This document shows, piece by piece, positions 1-11,754 of a stretch of DNA of 64,000 nt. Within the stretch, counting starts at the first letter, position 1. The number at the start of each line of letters is the position of its first letter. Under the pieces are notes generated by a model. The model saw only the letters and a list, made by a program, of their open reading frames with translations, made no database searches and was not told the origin of the DNA. The position numbers and the translations under genes were made by a program. This DNA comes from Alternaria dauci (lineage: Eukaryota; Ascomycota; Dothideomycetes; Pleosporales; Pleosporaceae), in the NCBI RefSeq assembly GCF_042100115.1, contig NC_091274.1:2046001-2110000 (forward strand), written 5' to 3'.

Positions 1-1
1 G

Positions 2-1418
2 CTAAAGCAGATGACCAAGTCGGACATACCACTAGACATCCTCAAACACCTCTCATTCGGACCAGAGTATACCTGTGCATGGTTGATGAGACGGCTGTTT
101 GCCAAGCCACTTGAAGAGAGCAGAACTGCAGGCGATATGTACCGAAACTACGTTTCCAAAGTTGTAAGTGGACCCATGCTTCGCCCTACCTATAGAGATT
201 ACACTAGCCTGGAGACCATATCAGGAGCATGAGATAGTAGCGTAAAGTCTTGCAGATATTCCTTCATCCCCAGCTAACCCCTACTAGCAATTCCAAGTCA
301 ACCGCCGACCAAGCAAGCGCCTCGTCCGCGCTATCAATCTTATCCAGGAGGAGCTGCAAGTCCTGATATTAGTGAACAAATGGCAAACCACTCTTGTCCA
401 GAACTACTTGAGTGTCCTCGATAATTCCACGTACCAAACGGCCATACCATCCCGCCAAGGCATGTTTCCATACGAACGCATTCTGGTTGAGCACTGCCTC
501 GGCCAACTCTCTCTCGCTCGCGAGGATTACATTGACTTGATCTCGCGCTGCACTCCACTTTCCGACCGTACAAAGCAAATGCTCGAGATTAACGAGGAAG
601 ATCACGGCAAAGCCATTATGGTCTTTACGGTTGTCACAGTCATATTTCTACCGCTTTCATTCGTAACGAGCTACTTTGGTATGAACGCCTCCGATATAAG
701 GGAAATGGATCGAAAGCAAGACCTATTTTGGTCTGTCGCTATACCACTGACAGTGGTTACGGTGGGGTCTTGTCTCCTCATCGGCTACAATGGGAATGAA
801 CTGCGAGATATAATATCCTCGCTCTCCCGAAAGATCATGGGCAAGGAAGAGAAGGCGATCGAGCCTTACGGTATGGGCGTACCGCAACGCAAACGTACAC
901 CAGAATTTCCGAGCGGATTGAGCAGCAGAGTAGATTCATTCAATCCCGCTTACGACGCAGACTTTACCAGTCCACGGCCCGGGCTACAAAGAATGCCATA
1001 CGATTTCGAGGCCGACGACGACTGGTACGACTCGCCCTACAACCCCACACCCCTGAACAGGCTACCAGCCACCCCTGTGTTCCGGCCTATGCCCATGACA
1101 AGTAACGACGAATCGCGATACATTTTAGAACACGATGGTCTGAAGAATAACAACAAAGGGGTGAAGAGTCGAGGAACAAGTTTTTACGATGATGTCTACA
1201 TAGCTCCGCGGGACCAGAACCGAACAGGTTACGACCAATACCGCTACGTTCGCAGCAGCAGCATCGATAATGTTCCGCGCAATCCCCCGTCAGTCCGGTC
1301 AGTTCACACAGCCCGGCCAGTACCGTCTTATGCATACGCAAGCAACAAGGCACGAAGCCGGAGTAGAAGCAACAACAAACGCAGCCAAGTTGACTTGGGG
1401 GATGTGATCTTTCGCTGA
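2..1418 (+). CDS. CorA-like Mg2+ transporter, 5' end cut by window
   Basis: C-terminal part of a CorA/MIT-family divalent cation channel. Exons 2-163 and 288-1418 join in phase 0 over a 124-bp intron (GTAAGT...CTAG); the frame is open to the left edge, so the true start lies outside. About 430 residues are visible. The signature Gly-Met-Asn sits in YFGMNAS (near nt 675-690) at the end of the first of two C-terminal membrane helices (nt 615-672 and 721-790), the standard CorA topology. A long hydrophilic tail of about 190 residues follows, rich in Ser, Arg, Asn and Pro, without a motif I recognise. Family knowledge: CorA proteins form pentameric Mg2+ channels; fungal members with long tails are often annotated CorA/ZntB-like and may be plasma-membrane or vacuolar. 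The metal and the membrane are not determinable here. Confidence 0.85.
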
Positions 1419-2008
1419 TGAAGAAAGACAATGGATAAGATAGGTTTACCTCTGTCTACTCACGCTACACTGCACCTCTTGGGTCTAAGTTTCCCTGCTG
1501 CATGTTGATACGTCCTGCCATGCGAGTTTTTACTACATGGAATAGTTGGCTACATAGACTTCTTGGTCTTTGCATGCTGTTGCTAGCCAGGTGGAATGTG
1601 AGGACATTCTGACGGAGCTCAAGACAGCCATGACCATATTATCAGGTAGCATGGTGAAGCAGTATGAAGCGGAACATGTCAAGGCTAAGTTTTCAAAGCA
1701 CCGATGCATTAACTATTACTATAGGAGGACGGCAGTAGCGAAGAACTAGCAATTTTGTTCAACCAAAGCCTCTTAGCAGGTTCAGGTCCGCCCATGCAAC
1801 GACCTCCACATTACAGGCTCGATTATGCCCCATGTCCCTCCCTCTGTCAAAAGCAAGAAAGAACAACCAAGAAAAATTCCATTTACTACTCATGTGCGCG
1901 TGCGCCGTGGCGCAATCGTGGTATCATCCATGATCAAAAGGTAGGAAAGTCGTAATCATCGCTCGCGGCCCCAAGCATACTGGGTATCACTGGTCGACGA
2001 ACAGGCAT
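1419..2008. other. intergenic, convergent 3' ends
   Basis: About 590 bp between the stop codons of the convergent CorA-like and HAM1-like genes. It presumably holds both 3' UTRs. A 66-codon ORF at 1755-1955 has no recognisable content. No repeat or RNA gene seen. Confidence 0.5.
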
Positions 2009-5000
2009 CTAAGCGCGGCCCTGGAAGACGGGGTTCTGGTCACCGAAAGTAGTGTTATACTCTCCGGTGGCAGGAGCGCCGACAGGGTGAGTGGTAGAGC
2101 CAGTAGTAGCAGTGGGGTTGTTGAGACCGGTAGAGCCGAGGCCAGATGAACCAAGACCTGATGAGCCTACGGGAGCGCCGGTACCCGAGGTGTTGAAGGC
2201 ATCGTCGACCTGAGTGCCGAAGCCGTGGCTGCCCCCAGTCGTGGAGGGAACGCTTCCAGTCAAACCCTGACCACCAGTGAGGCCGGACCCTCCAGTAAGA
2301 CCTTGGCCGCTAGTGAGACCCTGGCCAGCACCAAGACCACCAGCGTTGCTGTACTGGCTATCGTACTGGTTTGCTGATGGGTTGACGCCTTGCGAGGCAC
2401 CAAGACCACGAGAATCGTCACCCGAGCTGCTGTAGCCACCCGCACGGCCATGAGGCTTGCGAGTAATCTTGCCAACCTGGGGCAGGCTGGAGGTTTCCTT
2501 GGCAGAGCCAATCGAGAAGATGGGGCTCTCCCACCTGTCACCCTTGGCAGCAAGCTCCTTGTACTCCGTAGCCTTGGAAGAGATACCTCCTGGCAGCGAA
2601 ATGTTCTTGAAGATGGAGTCGTGTTGAGTAACAGCAACGTTGACCTGGGTGTCGCTAGTCTTCTCCTTGATTTGTTCCTTCTTCTGCTTGCCCTGCATGA
2701 TACGGTGCTGCACAGCAGAGGCATAGCGCTGGTACATGTTCTGGAGGTTCTGAGGGTCGGGGTTGCGCTTGGCCTCGGCCTCAGCACGGTCTGCCTCAGT
2801 CTTGATGTCGAAAAGAATGCCGTCAAGCTGGTTGGCGGAGTCCTTGATCTGCTTCTCCAATACCCTCTGAATAACAGGACGCATGACCTTGAGAAGAAGA
2901 GGCTTGAACATGTTGAAGAGAAGCTTGTGGTTGCTCTTCTTCATCTTGATCTGGAGATTCTTAATGTCAGACTCAACCTTGGTGACCTTGAAGAAGTGGG
3001 TCTGCGCATGGTTTTCGCGAGCCTTATCAGCAGTCTCCATCTCAACCTTGAAGCTGAAACCAGAACCACCCATGAAGATGTCCATTACACCCTTGTCGGT
3101 GATGGATGGGAAGCCCTGCTTGCGCTTGATGTAGTACGAGACATCCCTGAGGTCCATTTGAACGCCCGAGACCGAGAGCATAACCTTGTTTTTGTTCTTG
3201 CTGGAGATGGACTTGCGTCCCCAGCGCCAGTAGTTGTCCGAGCCGAACTCCAACGAGTTGGGGGCAAGGTTGTCACCCTCAATGACAAGGTTCTCAACAA
3301 CGGCATCGACCATAGAGTCGCTGTATTCGATACGCGGGACTGGTATGTAGCGGACGTTCTCGAAGATGGAAGGTAGGATAACGTCGCTCAAGTCCTTGAG
3401 AAGGTGAGGCTTGAAGACGGTCTGGCCGTTCTCATCCTGACCGAGGTCAAGGAAGAGCTTGTTGACAGACTGTGCGAACTGCTTGTTCTGCGGGTCAGCA
3501 TCGAACTGCTCGCCAATGAACTTGAACTCGTCGGCGATGCGGTCAGTGTGGCCACGGTAGCGACCACGGAGGAGGCGGTGGCCATCGTCGTAGATCTGGT
3601 TCCACTCCTCGTTGCTACGGTCCTCTAGGATGAAGCCCTGCTGCTGTAGGGTCTTACGGATGAACTGGTTGATGCGAGTGAACCAGTTCTTGAGCTCGGG
3701 GTCCTGGTCAGCGTCCTTGTAGACCTGGTTGATGGACTCGATAAGGTCATCGAATGAAGTGTTGTTTGCGAAGCGCTCGAGCAGAGTCTTCAAGTTGGTC
3801 AGCCATTTGTTTTCAGAGAGGAAGCCTAGATACGCACCTTGAGATTAGCTTCAGCAGTAGTTAGGGCATCATCTTGATGCGCACCTTGAACAGAGCCCTT
3901 GCCCTGCAGGCCTAGGTTCCTACCGTGGCCAGAGTACTGCTCGGCGAGGCTGAGCAGAGTCTCAATGGCACGCTGGTAATCCTGGTGTCCCTGAATCTCG
4001 ACGACCATCTTCTTAAGACGCCAGATGGTCTGCTCGCGACGTTCCTCGGGCATCTTTCCCTTGAGGTAGTTATTCAGCTTGTCGCGACGAGCGCGAACCA
4101 TGTTCTTGTCCTCTTCAGAAGTGTTCGCATCAACCTTCTGCTTGGCAGTCTCCAAAGCACCGCGAGCGTCGACACCAGTGCTCTGACCAGTTTGACCCTC
4201 GTGGGCGCCGAGCTGGGCGGTATGCTGAGGATCGCGCGATCCATCTGGGTTGGCAGCCTGGTTGATGTCCTTGGCATGCTCCTTCAGATCGCTCTTGGCC
4301 TCGTCCTTGTTCTTGTTACCAAAAGGCAGGCTGTTCTTAGCTTGGTTGCGGAGGTTCTCACGGTTCAGGCCGGAGGTGTCGTGCCAAGTGTTGTCCTCAG
4401 CAGGCTCATCGAGGCGGTTGAGGCGGTCTTCTGAGGGCTTGACCTTGTTGGCAGTGTTTTGGGCAGCATCGCCAGCCATGTCACGGAGAAGGACGGTAGC
4501 GTCTGAGAGGAGCTTCCTGAACTGGCCATTGCTAATGATAAGAGTGCCGAGAGTCCGTAGACCGCCGAGCGCCTCGTTTCCGTGTTGCTTTGCTGTGTCC
4601 TTATCAACAGGCGCATTGGGGAGGTTAGCGCTGTTGCCACCAAGGTGCTCGGCCTGCCAGATGAAGTCCTGAAGGAGGTTGCCCTCGTTCTTGGTGAGAA
4701 GTAGGATCTTGGCCTGCTCAACTACATCCTTCAGATCGGAGACCAGGCGCTGGCCCTCACTCGACAGCTTCTTGGACGGTGAGTTGAGTGCCCTATGTGC
4801 AAGCGCCGAGTTGAGCGCGACATCGATCTGCTGGTTCGAGGGAACCTTTCCGTTGGAAAAGGCTAGATGTGGTCAGCTCTGTTTACATTGCTTGTGCGAC
4901 GCGTCAGTCACACGTGTTTACGTACCCTCGACGATGCCGTAGATTTGTAGCTTGTTGTTGACATCCTTTTCCTTCTGCTTCAAATCCACCGGACCTGGAC

Positions 5001-5063
5001 GTGTTAGTAGTGATCTGAGGGGAAAGCGGGGTAGTGGGTATACATACGGTTTACGGAACTCAT
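2009..5063 (-). CDS. HAM1-like (DUF5923/DUF4449) protein, 962 aa
   Basis: Four exons, read from the right: 5063-5048, 4994-4926, 4862-3838, 3787-2009. All junctions are GT-AG and keep frame; the first exon has only 16 nt (MSSVN plus one base of Arg). The product is large and mostly helical and charged, without signal peptide or membrane segment. Its C-terminal half (KTLLERFANN onward, through NMFKPLLLKVMRPVIQRVLE) matches my memory of the fungal family annotated HAM1-like N-terminal plus C-terminal (DUF5923, DUF4449). The last ~120 residues are low-complexity, with a degenerate GLTGGQ-type repeat around residues 850-875. Molecular function is not established to my knowledge; the name refers to a Neurospora hyphal-anastomosis gene, so a role in hyphal fusion is only a hint. 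Long open frames on the other strand (for example 2390-3376) are shadows. Confidence 0.85.
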
Positions 5064-6733
5064 GGTGAAGGACTGCTGCTGTGGGTATCAAGGTGGGGTA
5101 TCAAAATGCAGACGCAGAGCTGAAAACAATGGGAGGTAGGGTGGGTGGGCAATTCGAGGTAATGGGTATCAGAGTTTGTTTGTGTGGGAGGGAAGGCGGG
5201 TGAGGGCAAAGGCAGCTTTGTATTTGGGCTGGCTGGGTAACACGCGCGATTGCAACAACTACGTCACTGCGTCGTAGCTTCCCGCTTGTGAAGAGCCTGG
5301 GCTTGGAACAGCGACTGGCCACGACCATACTTGCTCGACCCCGCGACTACCTGCCATGATTTTCCCGCTGCCATCGATCGAATGCCGCGGAACGTGCAGT
5401 GCGAGCAGCGCGGCAGCCCAATGCCCTGGTGATGTGCCGTCCAGTGCCTCAATTGTACACGCTTTGCCTAACACACGAGGCCAGCCACGCCAGAACGAGG
5501 TTGCCCTGGCCTGTATGACGAGCCCATGGATATGTTTGCGGGACCGATCGGCGCCAGGTTTCCCAAAGGATGCCAAAACATGTGTCCCGGTTGCGTCATG
5601 GGTAAATGAGCTGTGCGCCACAATCTCGATTCCGTCTTATGCGAACTGTGGCGCCATCCCCTGCCTGCAAAACTCTTCCCTGTCGCTATCGCGACGCCTT
5701 TTTCATCGTGATCTTCCTGCATTCTTTCGCTTCACTTCCCTCCTCGACAAGCTACAACATCTTGCACCATTGCAGATTGCCCCCTTTCTGTTTGTGATGC
5801 TTTATGCGCCACACATCAAAACACCAAGCTTTCCTTGGCGCTGCGCTAATCGGCTGGCCCACTGCTAGCGCGAGTACCGCCGGCCACACCGCTCGCTCGA
5901 TGACGACGTCCATCTCCAGTCCACGACGTGCAATCTCGTGGGGCGCCAGCTCATTCGCCGCTAGTGCACTGCAATGGGTCGTGCTGGCGTGTTGCTCTCA
6001 CGTTCCCAAAGTCATGAACGCCACACACGCATCAAACGGCCTCCATCCGAACACGTGAGGCTCCGAAACCAGGAATTTTCACACAAGGCCAATCCTGGAA
6101 ACGCTCTCCCTTCAGATCTGCCCGCCCCGGGCGATCTCTTACCCTCAGACTTCTTCTCGGCGTGCCTGCCTGGTATAGCGCAGATCAGCCGACACACTAA
6201 GCTTGTCAACCGCCGCATGTGCCTTGTCATGTATCGCTATCTCTTACCAGGCATAAGAAATGCCATCATGTTTCTTCTACCCCTGCTCGGTACCTGCCGG
6301 TCTTTTTCAGTAGAATTATGCCAAGCATACGAACCATTGGCCCGTTATTCTGCAATTGGACGACATCATCTGAGCACACCACAACCACCCACGTTGGGCG
6401 CAGGATGACCGTAATAGTTATAGTCTCTGCGACATGACTTCCACTTCAATTCTTCGGGTCCGTGGTTGACAGCACTTCAGACTTGCCACCTCCGTATCCG
6501 GACTAGCCTATTGGGCCAGGAGTGATTGATGTCATGGGCACAATCGCAATCATCGATTCGGTTTCACACACTGTTTTGATACAAATGGCGGTTTCTGGGA
6601 ACCATAACAGTCTTTCTGGTCAGTATCGATTTTATGTGTTAGATTTGGTTCCCAAAATGGTCTGGACGAGCTATGTTTCGTCATCTACATGACCTGCTGG
6701 AGATAACTGAAATCTTACTCTTTGCCTAAGAAA
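5064..6733. other. intergenic, promoter side of HAM1-like gene
   Basis: About 1.7 kb. On the minus strand a pyrimidine-rich stretch (about 5131-5215) lies just upstream of the HAM1-like start and probably belongs to its promoter/leader. Overlapping ORFs on both strands (170 codons at 5356-5868, 144 at 5974-6408) have no family resemblance and contradict one another. I see no gene here. Confidence 0.5.
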
Positions 6734-7676
6734 CTACTTCGAACCATTTCCACGAAGCAAGTAAGACCCATTCTCATCATCATCTCCAAGCGGCATCATC
6801 TCAGCCTTTCTGACCACCCTAAACAGAACCCCTGGGTGCAAGACTGCCATGATAGCCACTACGCTGAACATCAGCGCAGCGTCAAAGACATACAAGTACG
6901 CTTCTGTTTGATAAACCTTGCTCTCAGGCCCCTCGATAAACTCTGCCAGCCGAAATATACTGCGCACAACGACGAGCATACTGACGCTGTACAAAGCCCA
7001 CATGTAGCGCTGCCATTTGACATGAGTCCGGAGTGACGTGGATGTGGGTTCGTTGGTGAGCCTCCGGTGGAAAACCGCTGCCATGAAGATGAAGAAACCG
7101 AATGCAACCAATTGCGTGCCCAGTCCTGCGATCACAATGGTGTTTCCTGTCTTGACACCCTCTGCATCACCAGAAGTCTGCATTGCAGAGCCCATGATCT
7201 GACACACGAACGAGCCAATGTCTATGACAACATAGATCTTTGTCGTCCAGCGCGGATTCAATACGGCGTGGTGCGTAGCATCGAGAGCGCGGATAAGACG
7301 GCCGAGCGTCATGTAGATGGTCGCTGCGAGAAGTGGCGCGGCCGCAAGAATGAGCATGAGTTGTATGAGGTAAGGACTACCGTTTCGGACATCGGATGAG
7401 GACCAGGCGCGACCATAATAACCTGCTGCTTCACCTATGAGATCGGACATTAGTTGACTGTGCAGCGTGATGGATATACTGCTGTAGCTACTAACCTGCG
7501 CAACCCAAAACAAACGGAATAAAGAACCAACTTCGCAATGGAATGAGCATTACAAGATGAGTAAAGCCACCTATCGCAAACAGCACCATGAATGCATAGC
7601 CAGCGGTTCCAGACGGTGTATAGGGGTAGAGATCGAAATCGGCTTGGCCTCTGGGTATGAGGGCTTTAGACGCCAT
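6734..7676 (-). CDS. RTA1-like seven-helix membrane protein, 293 aa
   Basis: Two exons, 7676-7496 and 7434-6734, with a 61-bp intron (GTTAGT...CATAG) splitting a Gly codon. The start ATG is followed by a short hydrophilic N-terminus and then a run of hydrophobic helices: GYAFMVLFAIGGF, WFFIPFVLG, YLIQLMLILAAAPL, IYVVIDIGSFVCQ, TIVIAGLGTQLVAFG, WALYSVSMLVVVRSIFR, LYVFDAALMFSVVA. The order and the GYYGRAW, SIFRLAEF and E..LYVFD signatures are those of the RTA1/RTM1/RSB1 family (lipid-translocating exporters, 7-aminocholesterol or molasses-toxin resistance in yeast). Length is in the usual 280-340 range. Substrate cannot be told: family members affect long-chain base export or drug resistance, and most filamentous fungal paralogues are uncharacterised. 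Confidence 0.88.
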
Positions 7677-8673
7677 TTGCGAGATCTGGCTAACTATAGC
7701 AATTATTATGACGTGAGAAGCGCAGAGAGTATGGATCGAGGTAAAAGTATAAAGAAAATGGAATGAAAGGACGAAGTGAACGATGCAGGTGAGTTCTTCA
7801 GTTGAACGTTGCTGACGTTACTATATACTATTTAAGTAGAATCCGTGTTTCTCGCATTCGACTCTTACGCTCTCTTATCTCTCTCAAGCATTACTACAAG
7901 AGGCGCAGCGCCGCGTGGCATTTTCTCGGTTTGATGTTCGGATGTTTCGTGTTAGTCTGCGGGTTTCGTAGCGAAAGAGAATACGCGGCAATACGCTGCT
8001 GAACGAGGTCTCCCACGTTATCTCTTTTTGGTTAGTACCAAGTTGCTTCTCCTTTTTTTTACTTCCTCCATCTATATAAACCTTCTGGAGTCCATTAAAT
8101 ATCCTGTGAAAATAGGTTGGTTAGGATCTTTGTATATCCTCTATCGCACCTGCTCACCTACTTACCTACGTGAGTAACAATAGTACCTGACTCGGGTTCC
8201 AGCTGTAGCGCTATGACGAGCGGCTTGTGTAACCATCTATTCTTCAAGTATCTATCTCGGCGGTGATATCTGATGGGAAGACGGTAGGCCTATCGGATCT
8301 GGAGATTTTTTAGTGATAACCAAGGTAGCTTATGTTCTCGAGTCAATAAGGCAGACCTCGGGAACATACCTAGGTATAGTAGTTGCATTAGTGAGTTTCT
8401 TGGCTGCGTAAGTCAATCGTTGAAGAAATCCCTTCCGTTAGCTTTGGCTAACATTGTGAACTACCTATGTTCAAAGGCGTTGAAGTCATCTAATGCGAGG
8501 TATGTAGGAAATGAATGAAGTTGAGTGCGAGGCGGAATGTGGTGGTAACGTCTTCGCGCTATGCTATTTGGACATGCGAGGATAGTTTCTACGGACTCCA
8601 ACTCCAGGCGGTACTTGTTAACAAGTTCAAGATGTGCCATTATAGTGCCAAAGTTAGAGATGACAAAGTATAC
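7677..8673. other. intergenic, about 1 kb
   Basis: Upstream of the RTA1-like gene and downstream of the cyclase-family gene, both on the minus strand. Short T-runs and an AT-richer patch near 8040-8100 (with a TATATAAA-like string) could be promoter sequence. No coding frame, repeat or RNA gene recognised. Confidence 0.5.
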
Positions 8674-9758
8674 CTAGAAGATAGCAATAGCTCCTGGTGG
8701 GCTTCCAATGCCGCCCCTAACATGCAACGGCGCACTGGTCAGGAAGAAAGTATACCGGCCCATCTCTTTGCATCTTTGGCTAAGCGTCTCCAGGTCCCAC
8801 ATTTCGCCGATAGCGGTACCCCAGTGAACGAGGAGCCATTCATGAAGGCACCACCCGTCATCGAACTTTGGTGGCCAAGCTTCGAAAGCAACAGTATCGC
8901 CAACGATCGCGGAGAAGTGACGATCGTAAAGCCATCTGACAGTTTTCTCGTTGGCCTGAAGACCGATGGCGATACTGTTATCGCGCGTACCACTCTTCCG
9001 CTCCGCTTCGTTCGCATTGCTGTTATCGTCAGTTACGCCGACAACTTGAGAATCCGGTAGAACAACGCACTTGTGCCATCTCACGTAACCACTCCGTATC
9101 ATCATAATGTCACCCTGCTTCAGCGTAGTACCTTGCCACTTCAGCGTCTCTTCAATCTCCTCGATTGGAATCTCATGTCTCGATACCGGGCTTGGTGCCT
9201 TCCCCTTCTTCCCTTCATACCAGCTTAGCCAGTCACAAAGAACACCTCTTCCAACGATACCACCTCTTTCGCACCACTTGTGTATTCCGTTTGTGACGCT
9301 ATTAGCTGCCTCTTTATGTGAGAGACCGTTGTAGTACATGCCGCTCGCCTGATGCGCGAAATGCTTTAGACTGTCCCACTGCGAGCCAGCTTGCGTGTTG
9401 ATGTGAAGTTCATCATCATTAGCGCAGAAGTTGGAGAAGTCTGCAAAGTCGATCTGCTTTTGCTGTAGTTCTTTCCGGTTGAAGCCTGGAAACTGGACAT
9501 TGTGCAGTTCCCAATCCAGTTGGATGTGCTCGCCGGTGCTAATCTCCTTAGAAGCGGCTTTCACGACATCCGGAGTGAGAAGGTTGATAGCTATCAAGTA
9601 TTAGATCTGTGAATGACACTGCATGTGGGAGTTACCTTACTCCCGACCTCGTCCTTCTCTCCATCCTTGTCAAAGAAGCCCCATATGCTGCCCTGCGGCA
9701 TGCCCTTCACCTTCGGCAGGTCATCGAAAGCTGGGAAGATGTATTCTTCTTCAGCCAT
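8674..9758 (-). CDS. cyclase-family (kynurenine-formamidase-like) hydrolase, 344 aa
   Basis: Two exons, 9758-9641 and 9590-8674. The 50-bp intron (GTAAGG...GATAG) joins ...DEVG to TINLLTP, recreating the Gly-Thr-(Leu/Ile)-Asn-Leu-Leu-Thr-Pro motif found near the N-terminus of this family. The first exon starts MAEEEYIFPAFDDLP, typical of fungal members. Near residue 105-115 the sequence has NTQAGSQWDSLKHF, the fungal version of the metal-site region (Asp and His kept; bacterial enzymes have HxGTHxDxPxH). Family knowledge: PF04199 includes arylformamidases that hydrolyse N-formylkynurenine and cyclases acting on other amides; many fungal copies have no known substrate. No tryptophan-pathway gene lies nearby, so the substrate is open. 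Confidence 0.87.
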
Positions 9759-11754
9759 GCTTATAGTATTGCTATTTCTCCTGTTGCAGGTTCATTCATC
9801 ACACAACAAAAGAGGCATGCTTTGACGATGCTTTATGTACCTAGGTAAGGGCCATGAGCGCCGAGGTCAATCTTGAGACCCCGCATCCAGTACTAATGCG
9901 TATCATGCGGAGCTTTTGATCGCCAGAGCCTCACAATGACGTCGGAAACTACCATTTAGTGCGTCGTAAATGTGCTTGTCTGGAGCCGGAAGATGGCGGT
10001 TAGTAGGCGGACCCGCTTCTGAAGAGTGCGCAGGTTGGGATCTTGTCAGTTAGCGTCTACCTACTTGGGTAATCCGCCCGTCCGATTTCACCAGATTCAT
10101 GTTCAAATGCAATACACGAGCATTTTCAACAGACTGGCTAAACTCGGCGGGGTCGATGCCAAACTCACGGCTTTTCCATTCATACTATGCTATGCGGTTA
10201 GACAGTATCTCTATGACCGAATAGCTGACAGACTTACCTGAATCATCGTACTTGACTGCAGTCAGTGTATCTGGCAAACTCGTAATTACTCTTCGGACGC
10301 GATTCAAGAAGGTGCCGTACGTAGAACGAAAGCACCACCGTCCACAGGAGCTGCCTCTGACTCGAGTCAGGAGATGGTGCTTGACCATCGGGGGATACTG
10401 TTGTGAAGTGCGGATTACTATTCCTCGATATTTTATCGCGAAAGGTTCGGGTGAAGATCGACTTCTCAAGCAGGCTTCCATGTCGGCTGATGAAGGGAAG
10501 GCATCAACGAACGTGACGATGTTCGCACGTTCTTAATGACTACCCAAGTTAGCGATCTCATCGATTTGGTGAGAGAATCTTTCTTTCCTCCAAGCAGCAC
10601 GTAATCCTCTTCCCATAGCCAGGCAAGTATTTTGCGGTCTTGCTGCTTATCCACCACGTGATCGACAGCGGAGCAATGGACTACTCCGGGTGATCGTAAG
10701 CTGATAATACCTCCCATGAGCTTTCCGCGGGCGAGCTCATTTTCTTGATTGTTTCTAGAAGCTGACAGCTAATAGGCTGCGCTACCATTCCCAACAAGTT
10801 TTGTTCCTTCAGTAAAGGAAAACGGTCCACTCCAATCCTAACAATGCGCGCAGGGTTTGCGACTAGGAGTACAACTATCATGCGGTGGGATAGTAGTCGC
10901 ATGCGTACCGTGCCTTTGATGACACACAACTATCAAGGTCGTAGAAATAGAGTCGTTGTCGATTATGGCACAATGCTCGGGAGATCTTCACGTATAAAAT
11001 CTGCCTCAAAAGTCTCGAAGGAGTACCTTGTGGTCTCATCTGATCCGTCAAATGGATGGCTGCCATAAGTGGTGTCGCTAGACGACACGGTAGCGACAGG
11101 AGATACGCCGACCTCGGCGATCGTTTCTGTTTGCTAGAGATTCTCACTTCATTTCAAGCCTATGTATAACACCTCAACGATTTTTCTGGAGGCGTACGGA
11201 TAGATAAGCTGTTGTAAAAGAATGTTGACTTTTAAAGCACCAGCAGCCCCTAGGTGACGTCATGCTTCTCGTCGTAGGCGCCTGGAAATGTTGGCATCGC
11301 GGCTTAGGTGAGCTGCCATTAGAATAGAAAAAACCCCATGAATTTCAAGCGCGGAATTGATGCATTTAACACGCAAACATGCTGTGGAAGCGCATTGGTC
11401 CTCGAACCGGTGCGAGGTAAGGGGAAGAGGGTACCTTGTCTTGCAAGGGCCCTAGCGATTCCACTAGCTAGACCCGATTGGGATATCTGTAATTAGGAGT
11501 GGGGTACGACTCATAGCAGGTTGAGGGAATACTTGCGCCATCGAAGGTAGCAATGTGTAACTGAACTCAAGAGGCCTCCCACACCATTCAGAGCGAAAGT
11601 AGAAAGCGTAATCGTCCTTCAGCCTTTCCGTTTTAGCCGGGTTTACGCCAGCCGAGCCTACGGTAGCGGTAGCAGTTGACCCCGCCAGCAGCTGAACTTG
11701 CCAGCAGCTGTACTTCCTCACACCTTCACCTACGTGCCACAACTATATTTTACC
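9759..11754. other. intergenic, divergent, about 2 kb
   Basis: Between the divergent cyclase-family gene and the PI-PLC gene. ORFs are all under 100 codons and overlap on opposite strands. I see no family match, tandem repeat or tRNA. The right end is the PI-PLC promoter and leader. Confidence 0.45.

Noticed and set aside
2390..3376. 328-codon plus-strand ORF opposite the HAM1-like gene
   Set aside because: It is the antisense shadow of a long, well-supported exon and has no family resemblance.
5356..5868. 170-codon plus-strand ORF in the HAM1-like upstream region
   Set aside because: Composition is erratic (Cys, Ser, Pro scattered), an opposing ORF covers part of it, and no domain is visible.
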